Below are positions 26,951 through 36,162 of a stretch of DNA of 64,000 nucleotides, piece after piece. Source of the DNA: Gp6-AA40 sp035649635 (GTDB lineage Bacteria > Acidobacteriota > Vicinamibacteria > Vicinamibacterales > UBA2999); contig DASRJE010000036.1 in assembly GCA_035649635.1 (NCBI GenBank), positions 1 to 64,000 on the forward strand, read 5' to 3'. Every line of letters begins with the position of its first letter. Position 1 is the stretch's first letter. Below the pieces are notes generated by a model. The model was not told the origin of the DNA. It saw only the letters and a program-made list of their open reading frames with translations, and searched no databases. Position numbers and translations under genes: made by a program.

Positions 26951-29416
26951 ATGACGGCGGTCTCGTGGCTCGACTGGAAGCTGGGCGCGCGGATGCTATG
27001 GAAGCATCCCGCGCTCACGATCATCGCCGGCCTTTCGCTGGCGGCGGCCATCGCGATTGGGGCGGTCGGCATCGAAGTCGCCGACGAACTGCTGTACAAG
27101 CGGCTGCCCTTTTCTGAAGGCGGCCGAGTCGTGCGCCTGGAGACGCAGGACGTGGTGAAGTCACGCGTGGAGCCCAGGGTGCTCCACGATTTCGCGATCT
27201 GGCGGCGGTCCCTCAAGACCGTGACGGAACTCGGCGCCGCGCGCCTGAGCGAGCGTAACGTGCTCACCGGCGAAGGGCGCGTCGAAGCGCTGCGCGTGGC
27301 GGAGATCACGGCGTCGGCATTTCCGCTCACCCGCGTGCCGCCGCTGCTCGGCAGACCGCTGCAGCCGATGGACGAAATGCAGGGTGCGGAGCCAGTCGTG
27401 GTGCTGGGTTACGACGTCTGGCAGAGACAGTTTCTGCAGGACCCGGCGATCATCGGCCGTATCGTGACGGTGGGTCGCACGCCTCGCACCGTGGTGGGCG
27501 TGATGCCGCCACGTTTCGGGTTCCCGCACAGTGAGCAGGCCTGGGTGCCATTGCCGGTCCAGGACGCGCTTCCTCGGGAAGGGCCGGCCGTGCAGGTGTT
27601 CGGCCGCCTCGCCGACGGAGCGAGCTGGCAGGACGCAGCAGCGGAGCTCGACGTCGTCTCGGCACGCGCTGCTGCCGATCAGCCGACGACCCATGCGCAG
27701 CTGCGCACGCGCGTTCGCGCATTCGCCGGCCGCACGACGGGTGATCCGGTGCGGCTGGAAGATTTGGCGGTCCACGCCATCGTTCTGCTGCTGCTAGGAG
27801 CGGTGTCGGCGAACGTCGCGACGCTGATCTTCGCGCGCATCGCGATGCGCGAATCGGAGATGGTCGTCCGCCACGCGTTGGGGGCGAGCCGTGCACGCGT
27901 GATCGCGCAGATCCTCACCGAATCGCTGGTGCTGACCCTCACCGCCGCCATGCTCGGCCTCGTTGTGGCTCAGGCGACTGTGCGGTATTCCTGGGCTCGG
28001 GCGACTCAGATCGCGGGCGAGAGCCTGCCGTTCTGGGTGGATCTGAAGCTGGAGCCCGCCACCGTTGCGTATGCACTGCTGCTCGCGGTCGTCGCTGCTG
28101 GCATGATCGGCTTGCTGCCCGCAGTGAAGGCCACCGGTGCGTCCGTCCATCGGAGACTGCAGGGGATCACGAGCACCGGCGGGACGATGAAGTTCGGCGG
28201 CCTGTGGTCGTTCATCATCGGCGCGCAGGTTGCGTTCACGCTGTTGTGCCTGCCCGCCGCGGTGGGAATCTCCAGCAACACCCTGCGCGTCCAGTCGACG
28301 CGCGCGGAGTTTCCGGCGGAGCATTACCTGACCTTCCGTCTCAGCGTGGACAACGAAGCACTGGCCGGCGAACAGGATGTGCCTGACGATGGGCAGATCG
28401 CCGCGCGTCGCGCGCTGGCATTCGAAGGATTCGCCGGCCGGTTGCGTGAGGAGCCTGGTGTGACGCACGTGACGCTCGGCGATCGCCTGCCGACGATGTC
28501 CCCGGAGTGGGTGACGGTGGAAATGGAACAGGACGGTGCACCTCCGGCTCGCCTGATCGGCAATTACGAGGGCGGATTCGCGATGGCCGCTGTCGGCGCC
28601 GGCTATCACGACGTGTTTGGCGCTCGTCTCTTGGCCGGCCGCGCCTTGCGGGCAACTGACGCTGGGGCGCCGAACGGGCCCGTCGTGGTCAATGAGGCGT
28701 TCATGCGCGTGGTGGGCAGGAATCCCGTGGGCGCACGCATTCGCACGCTCCAGCGAGGCAGCGAGCGCGAGCTGGGACCCTGGCACGAGATTGTCGGCGT
28801 GGTCACCGATCTATGGACGTTCCCCGCCGATTGGGGCGAGGCGGGATACATCTATCGCGCAGCCTCCGCGGCGGAGATCGATCCGGTCGTCGTCGCTGTG
28901 CGCGTCGCGGGGGACGCTGCGCCGCTGGTGCCCCGCGTAGCCGCCCTTGCGCGAGAGGTCGATGCGGGTCTGCACCTCTGGGATATCGTCACCCTCGACG
29001 ACATCGTCGCGCAGGAGCAAACGCGGATGGCGGGCGGCATCTTCGTCGTCGGCAGCGTTCTGCTCGCGGCGATGTTCTTCTCCGCTGCCAGCCTGTACGC
29101 GCTCATGGCCGTCGCTGTGCAGCGTCGCTCCCGCGAGATCGGCATCCGCATCGCACTCGGCGCTAATCCCCGGCGCGTGCTGCGTACGGTTTTCGCCCGT
29201 GCTGGTCGTCAGCTTGGCGGCGGCATCATCGCAGGCAACAGCATCGTCCTGTTCATCGCATGGCGCACCGACGCCTTGACCACGGATCTCCTCGTGGCGT
29301 TGCTGATCATGTCCGTCATCATGGCGGTGGTGGGCGTGCTTGCGGGCGCGGCACCGGCGCGCCGTGCGCTGCGTGTTCAACCGACCGAGGCGCTGCGGCA
29401 GGCGCATCTCTCCTGA
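26951..29416 (+). CDS. ADOP-like FtsX/MacB permease
   Basis: Large integral-membrane protein of 821 residues: N-terminal TM segment (LTIIAGLSLAAAIAIGAVGI), periplasmic MacB-type domain, three-TM FtsX block (HAIVLLLLGAVSANVATLIF; LGASRARVIAQILTESLVLT), a second periplasmic domain, and a C-terminal FtsX block with SREIGIRIALGANPRRVLRT. Duplicate architecture without an ATPase is typical of acidobacterial ADOP permeases. The start at 26951 is preferred over 26924 because of the GGAGGA. The C-terminus (EALRQAHLS) runs directly into a propeller-protein remnant. The exported substrate is unknown. Confidence 0.85.
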   Translation: MTAVSWLDWKLGARMLWKHPALTIIAGLSLAAAIAIGAVGIEVADELLYKRLPFSEGGRVVRLETQDVVKSRVEPRVLHDFAIWRRSLKTVTELGAARLSERNVLTGEGRVEALRVAEITASAFPLTRVPPLLGRPLQPMDEMQGAEPVVVLGYDVWQRQFLQDPAIIGRIVTVGRTPRTVVGVMPPRFGFPHSEQAWVPLPVQDALPREGPAVQVFGRLADGASWQDAAAELDVVSARAAADQPTTHAQLRTRVRAFAGRTTGDPVRLEDLAVHAIVLLLLGAVSANVATLIFARIAMRESEMVVRHALGASRARVIAQILTESLVLTLTAAMLGLVVAQATVRYSWARATQIAGESLPFWVDLKLEPATVAYALLLAVVAAGMIGLLPAVKATGASVHRRLQGITSTGGTMKFGGLWSFIIGAQVAFTLLCLPAAVGISSNTLRVQSTRAEFPAEHYLTFRLSVDNEALAGEQDVPDDGQIAARRALAFEGFAGRLREEPGVTHVTLGDRLPTMSPEWVTVEMEQDGAPPARLIGNYEGGFAMAAVGAGYHDVFGARLLAGRALRATDAGAPNGPVVVNEAFMRVVGRNPVGARIRTLQRGSERELGPWHEIVGVVTDLWTFPADWGEAGYIYRAASAAEIDPVVVAVRVAGDAAPLVPRVAALAREVDAGLHLWDIVTLDDIVAQEQTRMAGGIFVVGSVLLAAMFFSAASLYALMAVAVQRRSREIGIRIALGANPRRVLRTVFARAGRQLGGGIIAGNSIVLFIAWRTDALTTDLLVALLIMSVIMAVVGVLAGAAPARRALRVQPTEALRQAHLS

Positions 29417-29789
29417 CGGCCAATGGCTGGCATACGTATCGAACGAAACGCAGCGAAATGAAATCTATGTCGGAACCTTTCCCATGCCTGGCGGGAAATG
29501 GCAAGTGTCGGCTAACGGTGGTACCTTCCCGATGTGGAGCCGGAATGGAAGGGAACTTTATTTCGTCTCTAGTGACGGAAAGATGATGGCGGTCGAAATC
29601 AAAGCGGGCTCTCAATTCACACCAGGTGTACCCAGGCCACTGTTCGACACTGTCGGACTGGGAACGGGAGACTACGGTCTTTATGATGTCAGCCCTGATG
29701 GCCGCTTCCTGATGAACGTTTCCGCAGTCCAGTCCTCGACCGTACCGATGACGGTCGTTCTCAATTGGGTTGCTGGTTTCAAGCGGTAA
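29409..29789 (+). pseudogene. C-terminal remnant of a TolB-like propeller protein
   Basis: From about 29409 the frame reads SPDGQWLAYVSNETQRNEIY, then PGGKWQVSANGGTFPMWSRN, GRELYFVSSDGKMMAVEIK, LYDVSPDGRFLMNVS and ends PMTVVLNWVAGFKR. These are the last WD40-like/PD40 blades and the terminal motif of the TolB-type propeller region found in acidobacterial Ser/Thr kinases and related proteins. The N-terminal kinase and the earlier blades are absent and there is no start of its own. It overlaps the end of the preceding permease, marking a deletion junction. Confidence 0.7.
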
Positions 29790-29814
29790 TGGAACGCGTG
29801 CAACTTCTTGGTCG

Positions 29815-30531
29815 ATGATGTGCAATCGTCACCGGCGTTCAAGTCGCCCTCACGTGGTATGGAGTCTGGCCTTGGGTCTTGCGGCCTGCGGCACCTCTCC
29901 TGAATCACCTGTAGCACCATCGGCACCCGTTACACCAGCTGCCCGGCCCGGCTACCACACCGTGTCGGGAACCGTGTTTGAAGCGTTTGGGGGCACGTTC
30001 CGTCCCATCACCGGATCCCGCACGATCTTCTTTTGGGTCGAGCAGCGAACCGAGCGTGGGAGCAGCGGATCATCGCTGCCTGTCATCACCGACGCGAACG
30101 GCCATTACACGGCTTCTGTACCAGATAGCCGCGTGTCCGTTGCGGCTTGGTCACGAACCGAGTTGCAGCCCTGCCTCACCAGCACCGAGGTACGCACGGA
30201 CACCGTGCTCGATGTGCAAGTGATTCCTGCAGCAGAGGCGCAGTCCGTTGCCGCGCGCCAGTTGCAATCGGATAGGCCGACTGTCAGCGGTCAGGTGTAC
30301 GAGATGACGGCGGCAGGCAAACGACCCCTGCCAGGCGCGGAGATCTTCGTCGACATCTCGATCGATGTCTATCAAGCTTTCACGAAGACCGACGACCTGG
30401 GGCGATTCTTCCTGTGTCGAATCAATTCGCCGATTCGCATTGACGTTGGAATGACGGGTTATCGGTGGGAATCGCGCTTTGTGGGCGGCAGCGCCAGCAC
30501 AGATCTGGACATCGAGCTTGGGCGCAACTAG
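29815..30531 (+). CDS. Exported lipoprotein with carboxypeptidase-regulatory-like repeats
   Basis: 238 residues; a basic N-terminus, then SLALGLAACG with a lipobox Cys, so it is probably an outer- or inner-membrane lipoprotein. Two beta-sandwich units of the carboxypeptidase regulatory-like type are seen: PGYHTVSGTVFEAFGG with ITDANGHYTASVPDS, and PTVSGQVYEMTAAGKRPLPG with TKTDDLGRFFLCRI. No catalytic motif. Start taken at the ATG at 29815 (29818 also possible). The function is unknown; such domains usually bind partners or carbohydrate. Confidence 0.65.
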   Translation: MMCNRHRRSSRPHVVWSLALGLAACGTSPESPVAPSAPVTPAARPGYHTVSGTVFEAFGGTFRPITGSRTIFFWVEQRTERGSSGSSLPVITDANGHYTASVPDSRVSVAAWSRTELQPCLTSTEVRTDTVLDVQVIPAAEAQSVAARQLQSDRPTVSGQVYEMTAAGKRPLPGAEIFVDISIDVYQAFTKTDDLGRFFLCRINSPIRIDVGMTGYRWESRFVGGSASTDLDIELGRN

Positions 30532-30538
30532 GAGCTCT

Positions 30539-30580
30539 TCCTGATCTTCGTGGCTGAGATCTTCGTGCCCTTGGTGGCGA
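30539..30580. repeat. ATCTTCGTG repeats in a convergent spacer
   Basis: TGATCTTCGTGGC, TGAGATCTTCGTGCC and TTGGTGGCG copies between the convergent lipoprotein and DUF4159 genes; same family as the rpsG-fusA spacer. Confidence 0.45.
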
Positions 30581-30586
30581 ACGCAC

Positions 30587-31417
30587 TCAGTGCGTCATCG
30601 CATGGATCAGCACATCGATCCCGAGTGCATATCCCGCCGGCGAGAACTGATAGAAGAAGGCGGGATCCTCGCCCTCGCGCTCCCATGAGTCCGCCACATC
30701 GGTGTTGTGCGTCATGAGCACCATGACGCGGTGCTGCTTGTCTCGAATCACCCGGAAGTGGACGACCTCGCTGTCGGGACCGCGTTCCGAGGTCTCCTGT
30801 CCCCCGCTGCGCCGCCAGAACTGGATGTTCGTGATCTGCGGAATCTTTTTCACTTCGAACAGACTGTGCAACATGGGATCGTCCAGACGCACATCCTCGA
30901 TCGGGTAGTCCGCCGGCGGCATCACCTTGGCGATCTGCGATTCCCACTGCTCCCACGCCGCCGTCCCCCAGAAGTCGTCAGCCCAGAGGAAGCCGCCCTT
31001 CAGCAGGTAGGTTCGCAACCGCTCTGCCTCATCGTCCCGGATCCCGATCGTGCCAGCGTCCGACATCACCGTGATCGGACAGTTGAACAGTTGATCGTCG
31101 GTCAGCCGGACCACATAGAAATTCGGCTGCTGACTTTCGTCACGGCTGACCCTGGTCTTGGTCAGTTCCGACAGCCGCGTCGTCAGATTGATCTCGGCGT
31201 ACGGATAATCAGTCTGCCAGCCGATGCCGGAATACTCCATGCGCACGGAGCGATACGCCACGCGACAAATGACGAACGAGGAGTCCGGCATCTGGGCGGG
31301 CGCCCAGCGAGCAGCAAAGCTGCCTTCGCGGAAGTACCGCTGGGCGTGTACCACGCCCGCGACGGCAAGAGTCGCCACCAGGACCACGAGGCCGGCAACG
31401 ACAGTACGGCGACTCAT
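30587..31417 (-). CDS. DUF4159 exported protein, paralogue A
   Basis: 276 residues with an N-terminal signal segment (VVAGLVVLVATLAVAGVVHA, cleavage likely after AHA/AQ). The DUF4159 domain, believed to be a GATase-like fold, contains YLLKGGFLWADDFWGTAAWE and ends VMVLMTHNTDVADSWEREGE. It is the inverted-orientation paralogue of the gene at 38220-39062, sharing these blocks. DUF4159 proteins often accompany periplasmic or gliding-type gene sets in Acidobacteriota and Bacteroidota, but their activity is not established. Confidence 0.8.
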   Translation of the reverse strand: MSRRTVVAGLVVLVATLAVAGVVHAQRYFREGSFAARWAPAQMPDSSFVICRVAYRSVRMEYSGIGWQTDYPYAEINLTTRLSELTKTRVSRDESQQPNFYVVRLTDDQLFNCPITVMSDAGTIGIRDDEAERLRTYLLKGGFLWADDFWGTAAWEQWESQIAKVMPPADYPIEDVRLDDPMLHSLFEVKKIPQITNIQFWRRSGGQETSERGPDSEVVHFRVIRDKQHRVMVLMTHNTDVADSWEREGEDPAFFYQFSPAGYALGIDVLIHAMTH

Positions 31418-31426
31418 TTCAGGAGG

Positions 31427-32890
31427 TTATCGCGATTTGAAGAGCCCGGCAACTTCTGGTTTGACCACCTTGCCCATCGCATTGCGCGGCAGAGCCGAGA
31501 CCTGTTGGAGCGCGCGCGGAATCTTGTATGGAGCGAGTTGCGGTTTCGCCCACTGCTGCAAATCGTCGAGCGACAGCGTCGCTCCGTGTCGAAGCTCCAC
31601 CGCGGCAGAGACACATTCACCCCATGCTTCGTCAGTGACCCCTACGACCGCGCATTCGGCAATCGCTGGATGAGTCCGCAGCACCTCCTCGATCTCGAGC
31701 GCCGAGACCTTGAAGCCACCGGTCTTGATGATGTCGACGCTTGTCCGCCCCAACAGGCGATACGAGCCGTCCTCGACGACGGCGACATCACCGGTGCGGA
31801 ACCAGCCGTCTCGGAAGGCCGCTGTCGTTTCATCAGGACGCTTCCAGTATTCGAGAAACACGGACGCACCCCGCACTTCCAATTCACCCGGCGTTCCCGT
31901 TTCTACCTCGCTGCCTGCTTCGTTCACGAGCCTGACCTCGACGCCTGGTAGCGGTGTTCCGACACAACCCGGGCGGCGCTCTCCGTTCAACGGATTCGCC
32001 AGCGCCATGCCGATCTCAGTCATCCCATAGCGCTCGAGCAAGGTGTGACCGCTGATCTCGCGCCATCGTTCGAGTGTTTTCACCGGAAGTGCCGCCGAAC
32101 CAGACATCATGAGACGGAGCCTGCGCACTCCATCCGACCGCTGACGACGAACCTCCGGTGTCGCCGCATCCCACGAGGCGATCAGCCGGTGATAAATCGT
32201 CGGGACAGCGGTAAATACCGTGACCTCGCCTGACGCCAGCCGCTCCCACACGCGCTCGGCGTCGAAGGCGGGTGCTATTTCACAGGTCGCCCGCACGGCC
32301 AGCGCCGAACCAAGACCGTTGATGATGCCGTGCACGTGATGAAGTGGAAGCACGAGCAACAGATGATCGGACGGCGTCCAGCGCCACGCCTCCACCAGCG
32401 AGGCGATCTGCGCACCGATGACCTGATGCGTCGAGACGACGCCCTTCGGTCGACCGGTCGTGCCGCTCGTGTAGATGATCATCGCGCGACGATTCGAGCC
32501 TAGATGCGGCAAACCATCTGCCGGCCTCGCGCGCAGCGCATCGTCTGCTGCAACAAAGCGCGCGTGGGCCGCGCGAGCGATCGGCGCTAGCGCCGTCGCG
32601 GAGGCCTTGTCACCCACCACCACGGCTGCTCCTGAATCGCGGATGACGTACTCGAGCTCGGCGGGTGGATGTGAGACGGCCAGAGGCACGGCAACGCCAC
32701 CCGCGCGCCAGATACCACGTTGCACTGCCGCATACGCAAAACTCGGGTGCACGAGGAACGCGACGCGAGTCTGGTTGAGATCCTCGTTGTCTGCGAGCAG
32801 CGATCCAGCGACGCGCTTCGAGGCGTCGTCCAGGTCGTCGTAAGTGAACGCACCGTCTGACGCGATGATCGCGCGCCGCGGGTTGGTCAT
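31427..32890 (-). CDS. AMP-dependent acyl-CoA synthetase, malonyl-CoA synthetase (MatB)-like
   Basis: Adenylates a carboxylic acid and transfers it to CoA; 487 residues. ANL motifs: P-loop MIIYTSGTTGRPKGV, LLERYGMTEIGMALANPLNG, PGELEVRGASVFLEYWKRP, DGWFRTGDVAVV and the C-terminal Lys in LPRNAMGKVVKPEV. The RYGMTEIGMALANPL and GCVGTPLPGVEVRLV pattern is characteristic of malonyl/methylmalonyl-CoA synthetases of the MatB/ACSF3 group. Start at the ATG at 32890, second Met (32899 possible). It stands alone, divergent from bcp. The substrate is inferred from similarity only. Confidence 0.8.
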   Translation of the reverse strand: MTNPRRAIIASDGAFTYDDLDDASKRVAGSLLADNEDLNQTRVAFLVHPSFAYAAVQRGIWRAGGVAVPLAVSHPPAELEYVIRDSGAAVVVGDKASATALAPIARAAHARFVAADDALRARPADGLPHLGSNRRAMIIYTSGTTGRPKGVVSTHQVIGAQIASLVEAWRWTPSDHLLLVLPLHHVHGIINGLGSALAVRATCEIAPAFDAERVWERLASGEVTVFTAVPTIYHRLIASWDAATPEVRRQRSDGVRRLRLMMSGSAALPVKTLERWREISGHTLLERYGMTEIGMALANPLNGERRPGCVGTPLPGVEVRLVNEAGSEVETGTPGELEVRGASVFLEYWKRPDETTAAFRDGWFRTGDVAVVEDGSYRLLGRTSVDIIKTGGFKVSALEIEEVLRTHPAIAECAVVGVTDEAWGECVSAAVELRHGATLSLDDLQQWAKPQLAPYKIPRALQQVSALPRNAMGKVVKPEVAGLFKSR

Positions 32891-32940
32891 CGAAGACAAG
32901 ATACTATGATGTCGTTCCGCATCGTTCAGGAGAGCCGCGC

Positions 32941-33402
32941 ATGGCGTTGATTGATCCAGGGAAGAAGGCTCCAGCGTTCACGTTGAAAGACCAGCACGGG
33001 ACGGCTCATCGTCTGTCCGACTACGCTGGCAAACCTGTCGTTCTCTACTTCTATCCCAAGGACGATACGCCCGGCTGCACGCAGGAAACCTGTGACTTCG
33101 AGGCACGGCTGCCTGCGCTCGGCAAGAAGAAGGCCGTCGTGTTTGGCGTCAGCATCCTGGACGAAAAGAGCAAGGCGAAGTTCGCGACCAAGCACGGCAT
33201 CACCTTTCCGCTGCTCGCCGACGCCGATCATGCGGTGGCCGAGAAGTACGGCGTGTGGCAGGAGAAGTCACGCTACGGCCGGAAATACATGGGCATCGCG
33301 CGCACGACGTATCTGATTGGCCCGGACGGCAAAGTCGTCCAGCGTTGGGACAACGTCAAAGTCGATGGGCACGCGGAGGCGGTGGCTGACGCGATCGTAT
33401 GA
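32941..33402 (+). CDS. bcp: Thioredoxin-dependent peroxiredoxin Bcp
   Basis: Cytosolic peroxiredoxin that reduces hydroperoxides. 153 residues, normal length. The peroxidatic Cys46 lies in FYPKDDTPGCTQETCDF, and Cys51, five residues later, is the usual resolving position in alpha-type Bcp. The motif ARTTYLIGPDGKVVQ is typical. Starts at ATG 32941 with AGGAGAG before it. The end is 15 bp from the convergent methyltransferase gene. Confidence 0.93.
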   Translation: MALIDPGKKAPAFTLKDQHGTAHRLSDYAGKPVVLYFYPKDDTPGCTQETCDFEARLPALGKKKAVVFGVSILDEKSKAKFATKHGITFPLLADADHAVAEKYGVWQEKSRYGRKYMGIARTTYLIGPDGKVVQRWDNVKVDGHAEAVADAIV

Positions 33403-33417
33403 GTCCTCTCCGTTGAT

Positions 33418-34245
33418 TCACACGCCGAGTTTTGTCACGACCGCCTGTCCCGTCAGGAGATGAAGAACACGAAAGCCGGTATTGCTGACGACGAACTCGT
33501 CGACAGCCTTCTTCACGCCTTCGCAGGTCGTCGTCCCGTAGTCGTCGGCGACGATGACGCCGCCTGACACCATGCGCGGACCGAAAAACTCGAGGCAGTA
33601 GCGCGTAATCGGGTAGACATCAACGTCGAGATGCACGAGGCCGAAGCGGCGCTCAGCGGCGAAGGTTGGTGCCGTGTCGCGAATGTCACCGACCTCCACG
33701 CGCACAAACGAGAATCCGCGCAGGTACTTCGCTACTTTCTCTGCCTTGACGCGAGTGAATTGCTCGCCGGGCCGGTGCAGCCCGTCGAGACTCTCGTCGA
33801 CCTCGACATGGCCCTGGAAGGTGTCGCAGACGTAGAACGGGATTTCGCGTTGACGCCGTCGAAGCGCCTCCGCGACAAACCATGCGGAACCGCCACGGTA
33901 CACGCCCACTTCGGCGACCGCCTGCGCAGCAGCGGGCAACCAGTCGACGGCTTGCCACAGTGTGTAGAGCCGATCGACGTTGAGATACGTGCGCCCGTCG
34001 CCAATCACACGCGCCGCGACGTCGCCGAACGGCATGAGCTGCCGTATGTCGATCCTCTTGAATGCTTCCCGCCAGTAGTACTCGTGCTCGCGGGCTTGAC
34101 GCAGGAACTCGGCGTCCTGCGCCATGCGCTCCTGGCGCTCGAGCAACTCACGAACCTGCTCGCGCGACGCCGCCAGCTTCGACCGTAGTTTTGCGTTCTC
34201 GATCGCGTATCGCCTGAACCAGGGAAGCTTGATGAGCAGCGACAT
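33418..34245 (-). CDS. TylF/MycF-like class I methyltransferase with N-terminal coiled coil
   Basis: SAM-dependent O-methyltransferase of the TylF/macrocin group, 275 residues. The N-terminus (IENAKLRSKLAASREQVREL) is a coiled-coil segment. The core follows: AVAEVGVYRGGSAWFVAEAL (SAM-binding), FYVCDTFQGHVE, FGLVHLDVDVYPITRYCLEF and GGVIVADDYGTTTCEGVKKA (metal/substrate region). Convergent with bcp; 17 bp downstream of the start is the PEGA gene end. Substrate unknown; surface polysaccharide or natural product methylation are typical roles. Confidence 0.8.
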   Translation of the reverse strand: MSLLIKLPWFRRYAIENAKLRSKLAASREQVRELLERQERMAQDAEFLRQAREHEYYWREAFKRIDIRQLMPFGDVAARVIGDGRTYLNVDRLYTLWQAVDWLPAAAQAVAEVGVYRGGSAWFVAEALRRRQREIPFYVCDTFQGHVEVDESLDGLHRPGEQFTRVKAEKVAKYLRGFSFVRVEVGDIRDTAPTFAAERRFGLVHLDVDVYPITRYCLEFFGPRMVSGGVIVADDYGTTTCEGVKKAVDEFVVSNTGFRVLHLLTGQAVVTKLGV

Positions 34246-34262
34246 CGCATTCGCTCATGCCG

Positions 34263-35030
34263 CTACTGCGACAGTTTCTGCCTCGCCTTTTCGACGTCGC
34301 GATGAAAGACGAACAGTCGATCCGCGTTCCCGTCGGGATCGGTGAAGTTGAATTGCCTGCCCTTCCGCAGCTTGACACGCAGATTCTTGTCCTGGTAGTC
34401 GACCTGAAATGATTCGAGATCGCTGAATGGCGCGGTGAACCCGTCCTCCTTGTCCGCGGTCTCGTATCGAATGCCGTCGACGGTTGCGACGAGCCGCCCG
34501 CGGCACGAGCCCACGCGATGCTTGTGCACCACGGCGAGAGCCGCGTCGAGGCGGACCTCCCGAAAGCGGAAAGTCAGATCGCGAGGGCCGGGCTCCACGT
34601 CGATCGTCTGCGCGATACCGTCGAACCCCTCGGCGGTCACGTTGATTTGGTGTGTTCCAGGCTTCACGCTCTCCGCCGTCAGCGGCGTCGTGCCAACGAA
34701 CTGCCGGTCGATGAACACCTGCGCCCGTGGCACGTCCGCGTCGATGCGCAACGTGCCGAGCTCGGCAACTGTCTCAATCGGCGCGGCCGGCGCTGGAGAT
34801 GATGCCCGTCCAGCGGTTGATGGTCTGGCCGGCCGGCGCGACGGTGTCGGCGCGGCAGGCCGCTCGGGTGTTTCCGCGCGAGGCGTCGCAGGCGGAGTGA
34901 CCGGCGCCGAGGACGTTGGGGCGGGAGTGACTACGCGCTCCACGCGAGGACGTGTGGAGTTCACAATCACGAGCACACCAATAACCAATGCGAAACCGAA
35001 AGTAGCAACAGCGAGGACGCGACGGGACAC
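34263..35030 (-). CDS. PEGA-domain membrane protein
   Basis: 255 residues: TM anchor (VLAVATFGFALVIGVLVIVN), a Pro/Thr/Ala-rich linker (PAPTSSAPVTPPATPRAETP), then a PEGA domain at about residues 90-150 (GTLRIDADVPRAQVFIDRQF, VGTTPLTAESVKPGTHQINV). The C-terminal region (RVGSCRGRLVATVDGIRYET) is a small beta domain often attached to PEGA in Acidobacteriota. Probably periplasmic; PEGA domains are thought to bind proteins or carbohydrate. Same strand as the methyltransferase, 17 bp apart. Confidence 0.8.
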   Translation of the reverse strand: MSRRVLAVATFGFALVIGVLVIVNSTRPRVERVVTPAPTSSAPVTPPATPRAETPERPAAPTPSRRPARPSTAGRASSPAPAAPIETVAELGTLRIDADVPRAQVFIDRQFVGTTPLTAESVKPGTHQINVTAEGFDGIAQTIDVEPGPRDLTFRFREVRLDAALAVVHKHRVGSCRGRLVATVDGIRYETADKEDGFTAPFSDLESFQVDYQDKNLRVKLRKGRQFNFTDPDGNADRLFVFHRDVEKARQKLSQ

Positions 35031-35103
35031 ACGCCGATTCTACGTGACCGACGCTTCAACTAGAATGCGTCCGACGCCGGAGCGGCAGTTCGGCGTCGGC
35101 GTC

Positions 35104-35187
35104 GACTCGGGACTCGGGACTCGGGATTCGGGGCTCGGGACGCGGGATTCGGGGCTCGGGATTCGGGACTCGGGGCTCGGGATTCGG
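35104..35187. repeat. Twelve in-register heptamers, GACTCGG family
   Basis: Twelve units in perfect 7-bp register: GACTCGG (x4), GATTCGG (x4), GGCTCGG (x3), GACGCGG (x1). Variation is confined to positions 2-4 of the unit. Located in the 205-bp region between the PEGA gene and the exported-protein operon; here only one arm, with no facing partner. Confidence 0.9.
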
Positions 35188-35235
35188 GAACCGAGGTCCT
35201 GTTCAAGATTCGCGTCAGCATAGCGGAGGGATCAC

Positions 35236-36162
35236 ATGAAAGCGCATGCCGCACAAGCGGCAGCGGTTGTCCTGCTCGTTGCGATCGGCGGCACCTTCAC
35301 GATGGCGGAGGCGCAAGTGGACTTCACCGGGCAGTGGGCGCCTCTTTACCAGGAGGACACGATCGAGCGCGTGCCCGGTCCCGAACTCGGCGACTATACC
35401 GGCCTGCCACTAACCGAGGCGGGACGGCTTCGCGCCGACAGCTGGGACGCGGATCGCATTTCGGTCGTCCAGGAGTATCAGTGCCGTCCTCACTCGGTCG
35501 ATTACGGACTTCGCGGCCTCGCGCCGATCCGTGTGTGGGCCGATTACGACGAGGCAACGCAGCGGATTGTCGCGTTCAACGTCCACATCGGCGCTTACGA
35601 AAACAAGCGGACGATCTACCTCGACGGCCGTCCACATCCTCCCGACTACGCCGCCCATACGTTTCAAGGGTTTTCGACCGGCGTGTGGGAGGGCAATACG
35701 TTGACCATCACGACCACACACCTCAAAGCGAATTACCTCCGCCGTAACGGTGTTCCTCGCAGCGCGAAGGCACGGCTGACGGAGCATTGGACTCTGCATC
35801 GCACGTATCTGACGATCACGAGCGTGCTCGAGGATCCAGTCGTGCTCACCGAACCGCTGGTCCGCAGCCAGACGTGGTTCCTGGATCCGGGACAACGCGC
35901 CGGCCTCTTTCCCTGTGAATACGTGCCCGAAGTGCCCGCGCCTCCAGGCACCGTTCCGCATCATCTTCCTGGCACGAATCCAAATCTCAAGGAGTATCTC
36001 GATTGGTACGCCATCCCCGCCGAGGCCGCTCGCGGCGGCGCGGAGACGCTCTATCCCGAGTATCAGCTGAAGCTGGAAAAGATCTACACGCCCAAAGACA
36101 AATGTGAGCGCTATTGCAACTGCGTCGGTTTTGGCGGCTGTCTTTCCGTGACGGGTCCATGA
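35236..36162 (+). CDS. Exported protein of unknown function, first gene of three-gene operon
   Basis: 308 residues; signal peptide AAVVLLVAIGGTFTMAEA, then the VDFTGQWAPLYQED opening shared with the protein at 37130. Blocks seen: YQCRPHSVDYGLRGLAPIRV, GVWEGNTLTITTTHLKANYL and RRNGVPRSAKARLTEHW. Similar exported proteins with a WEGDTL-type block are numerous in Acidobacteriota. Three Cys near the C-terminus (CERYCNCVGFGGC) may form disulfides or bind metal. The stop overlaps the next start (ATGA). Function unknown. Confidence 0.65.
   Translation: MKAHAAQAAAVVLLVAIGGTFTMAEAQVDFTGQWAPLYQEDTIERVPGPELGDYTGLPLTEAGRLRADSWDADRISVVQEYQCRPHSVDYGLRGLAPIRVWADYDEATQRIVAFNVHIGAYENKRTIYLDGRPHPPDYAAHTFQGFSTGVWEGNTLTITTTHLKANYLRRNGVPRSAKARLTEHWTLHRTYLTITSVLEDPVVLTEPLVRSQTWFLDPGQRAGLFPCEYVPEVPAPPGTVPHHLPGTNPNLKEYLDWYAIPAEAARGGAETLYPEYQLKLEKIYTPKDKCERYCNCVGFGGCLSVTGP

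Noticed and set aside
30707..31951. Plus-strand ORF of 414 codons antisense to DUF4159 and the acyl-CoA synthetase
   Set aside because: Spans the ends of two genuine genes and has no family features.
35104..35187. Heptamer array considered as a CRISPR array
   Set aside because: Units are 7 bp with no unique spacers; no cas genes are nearby.
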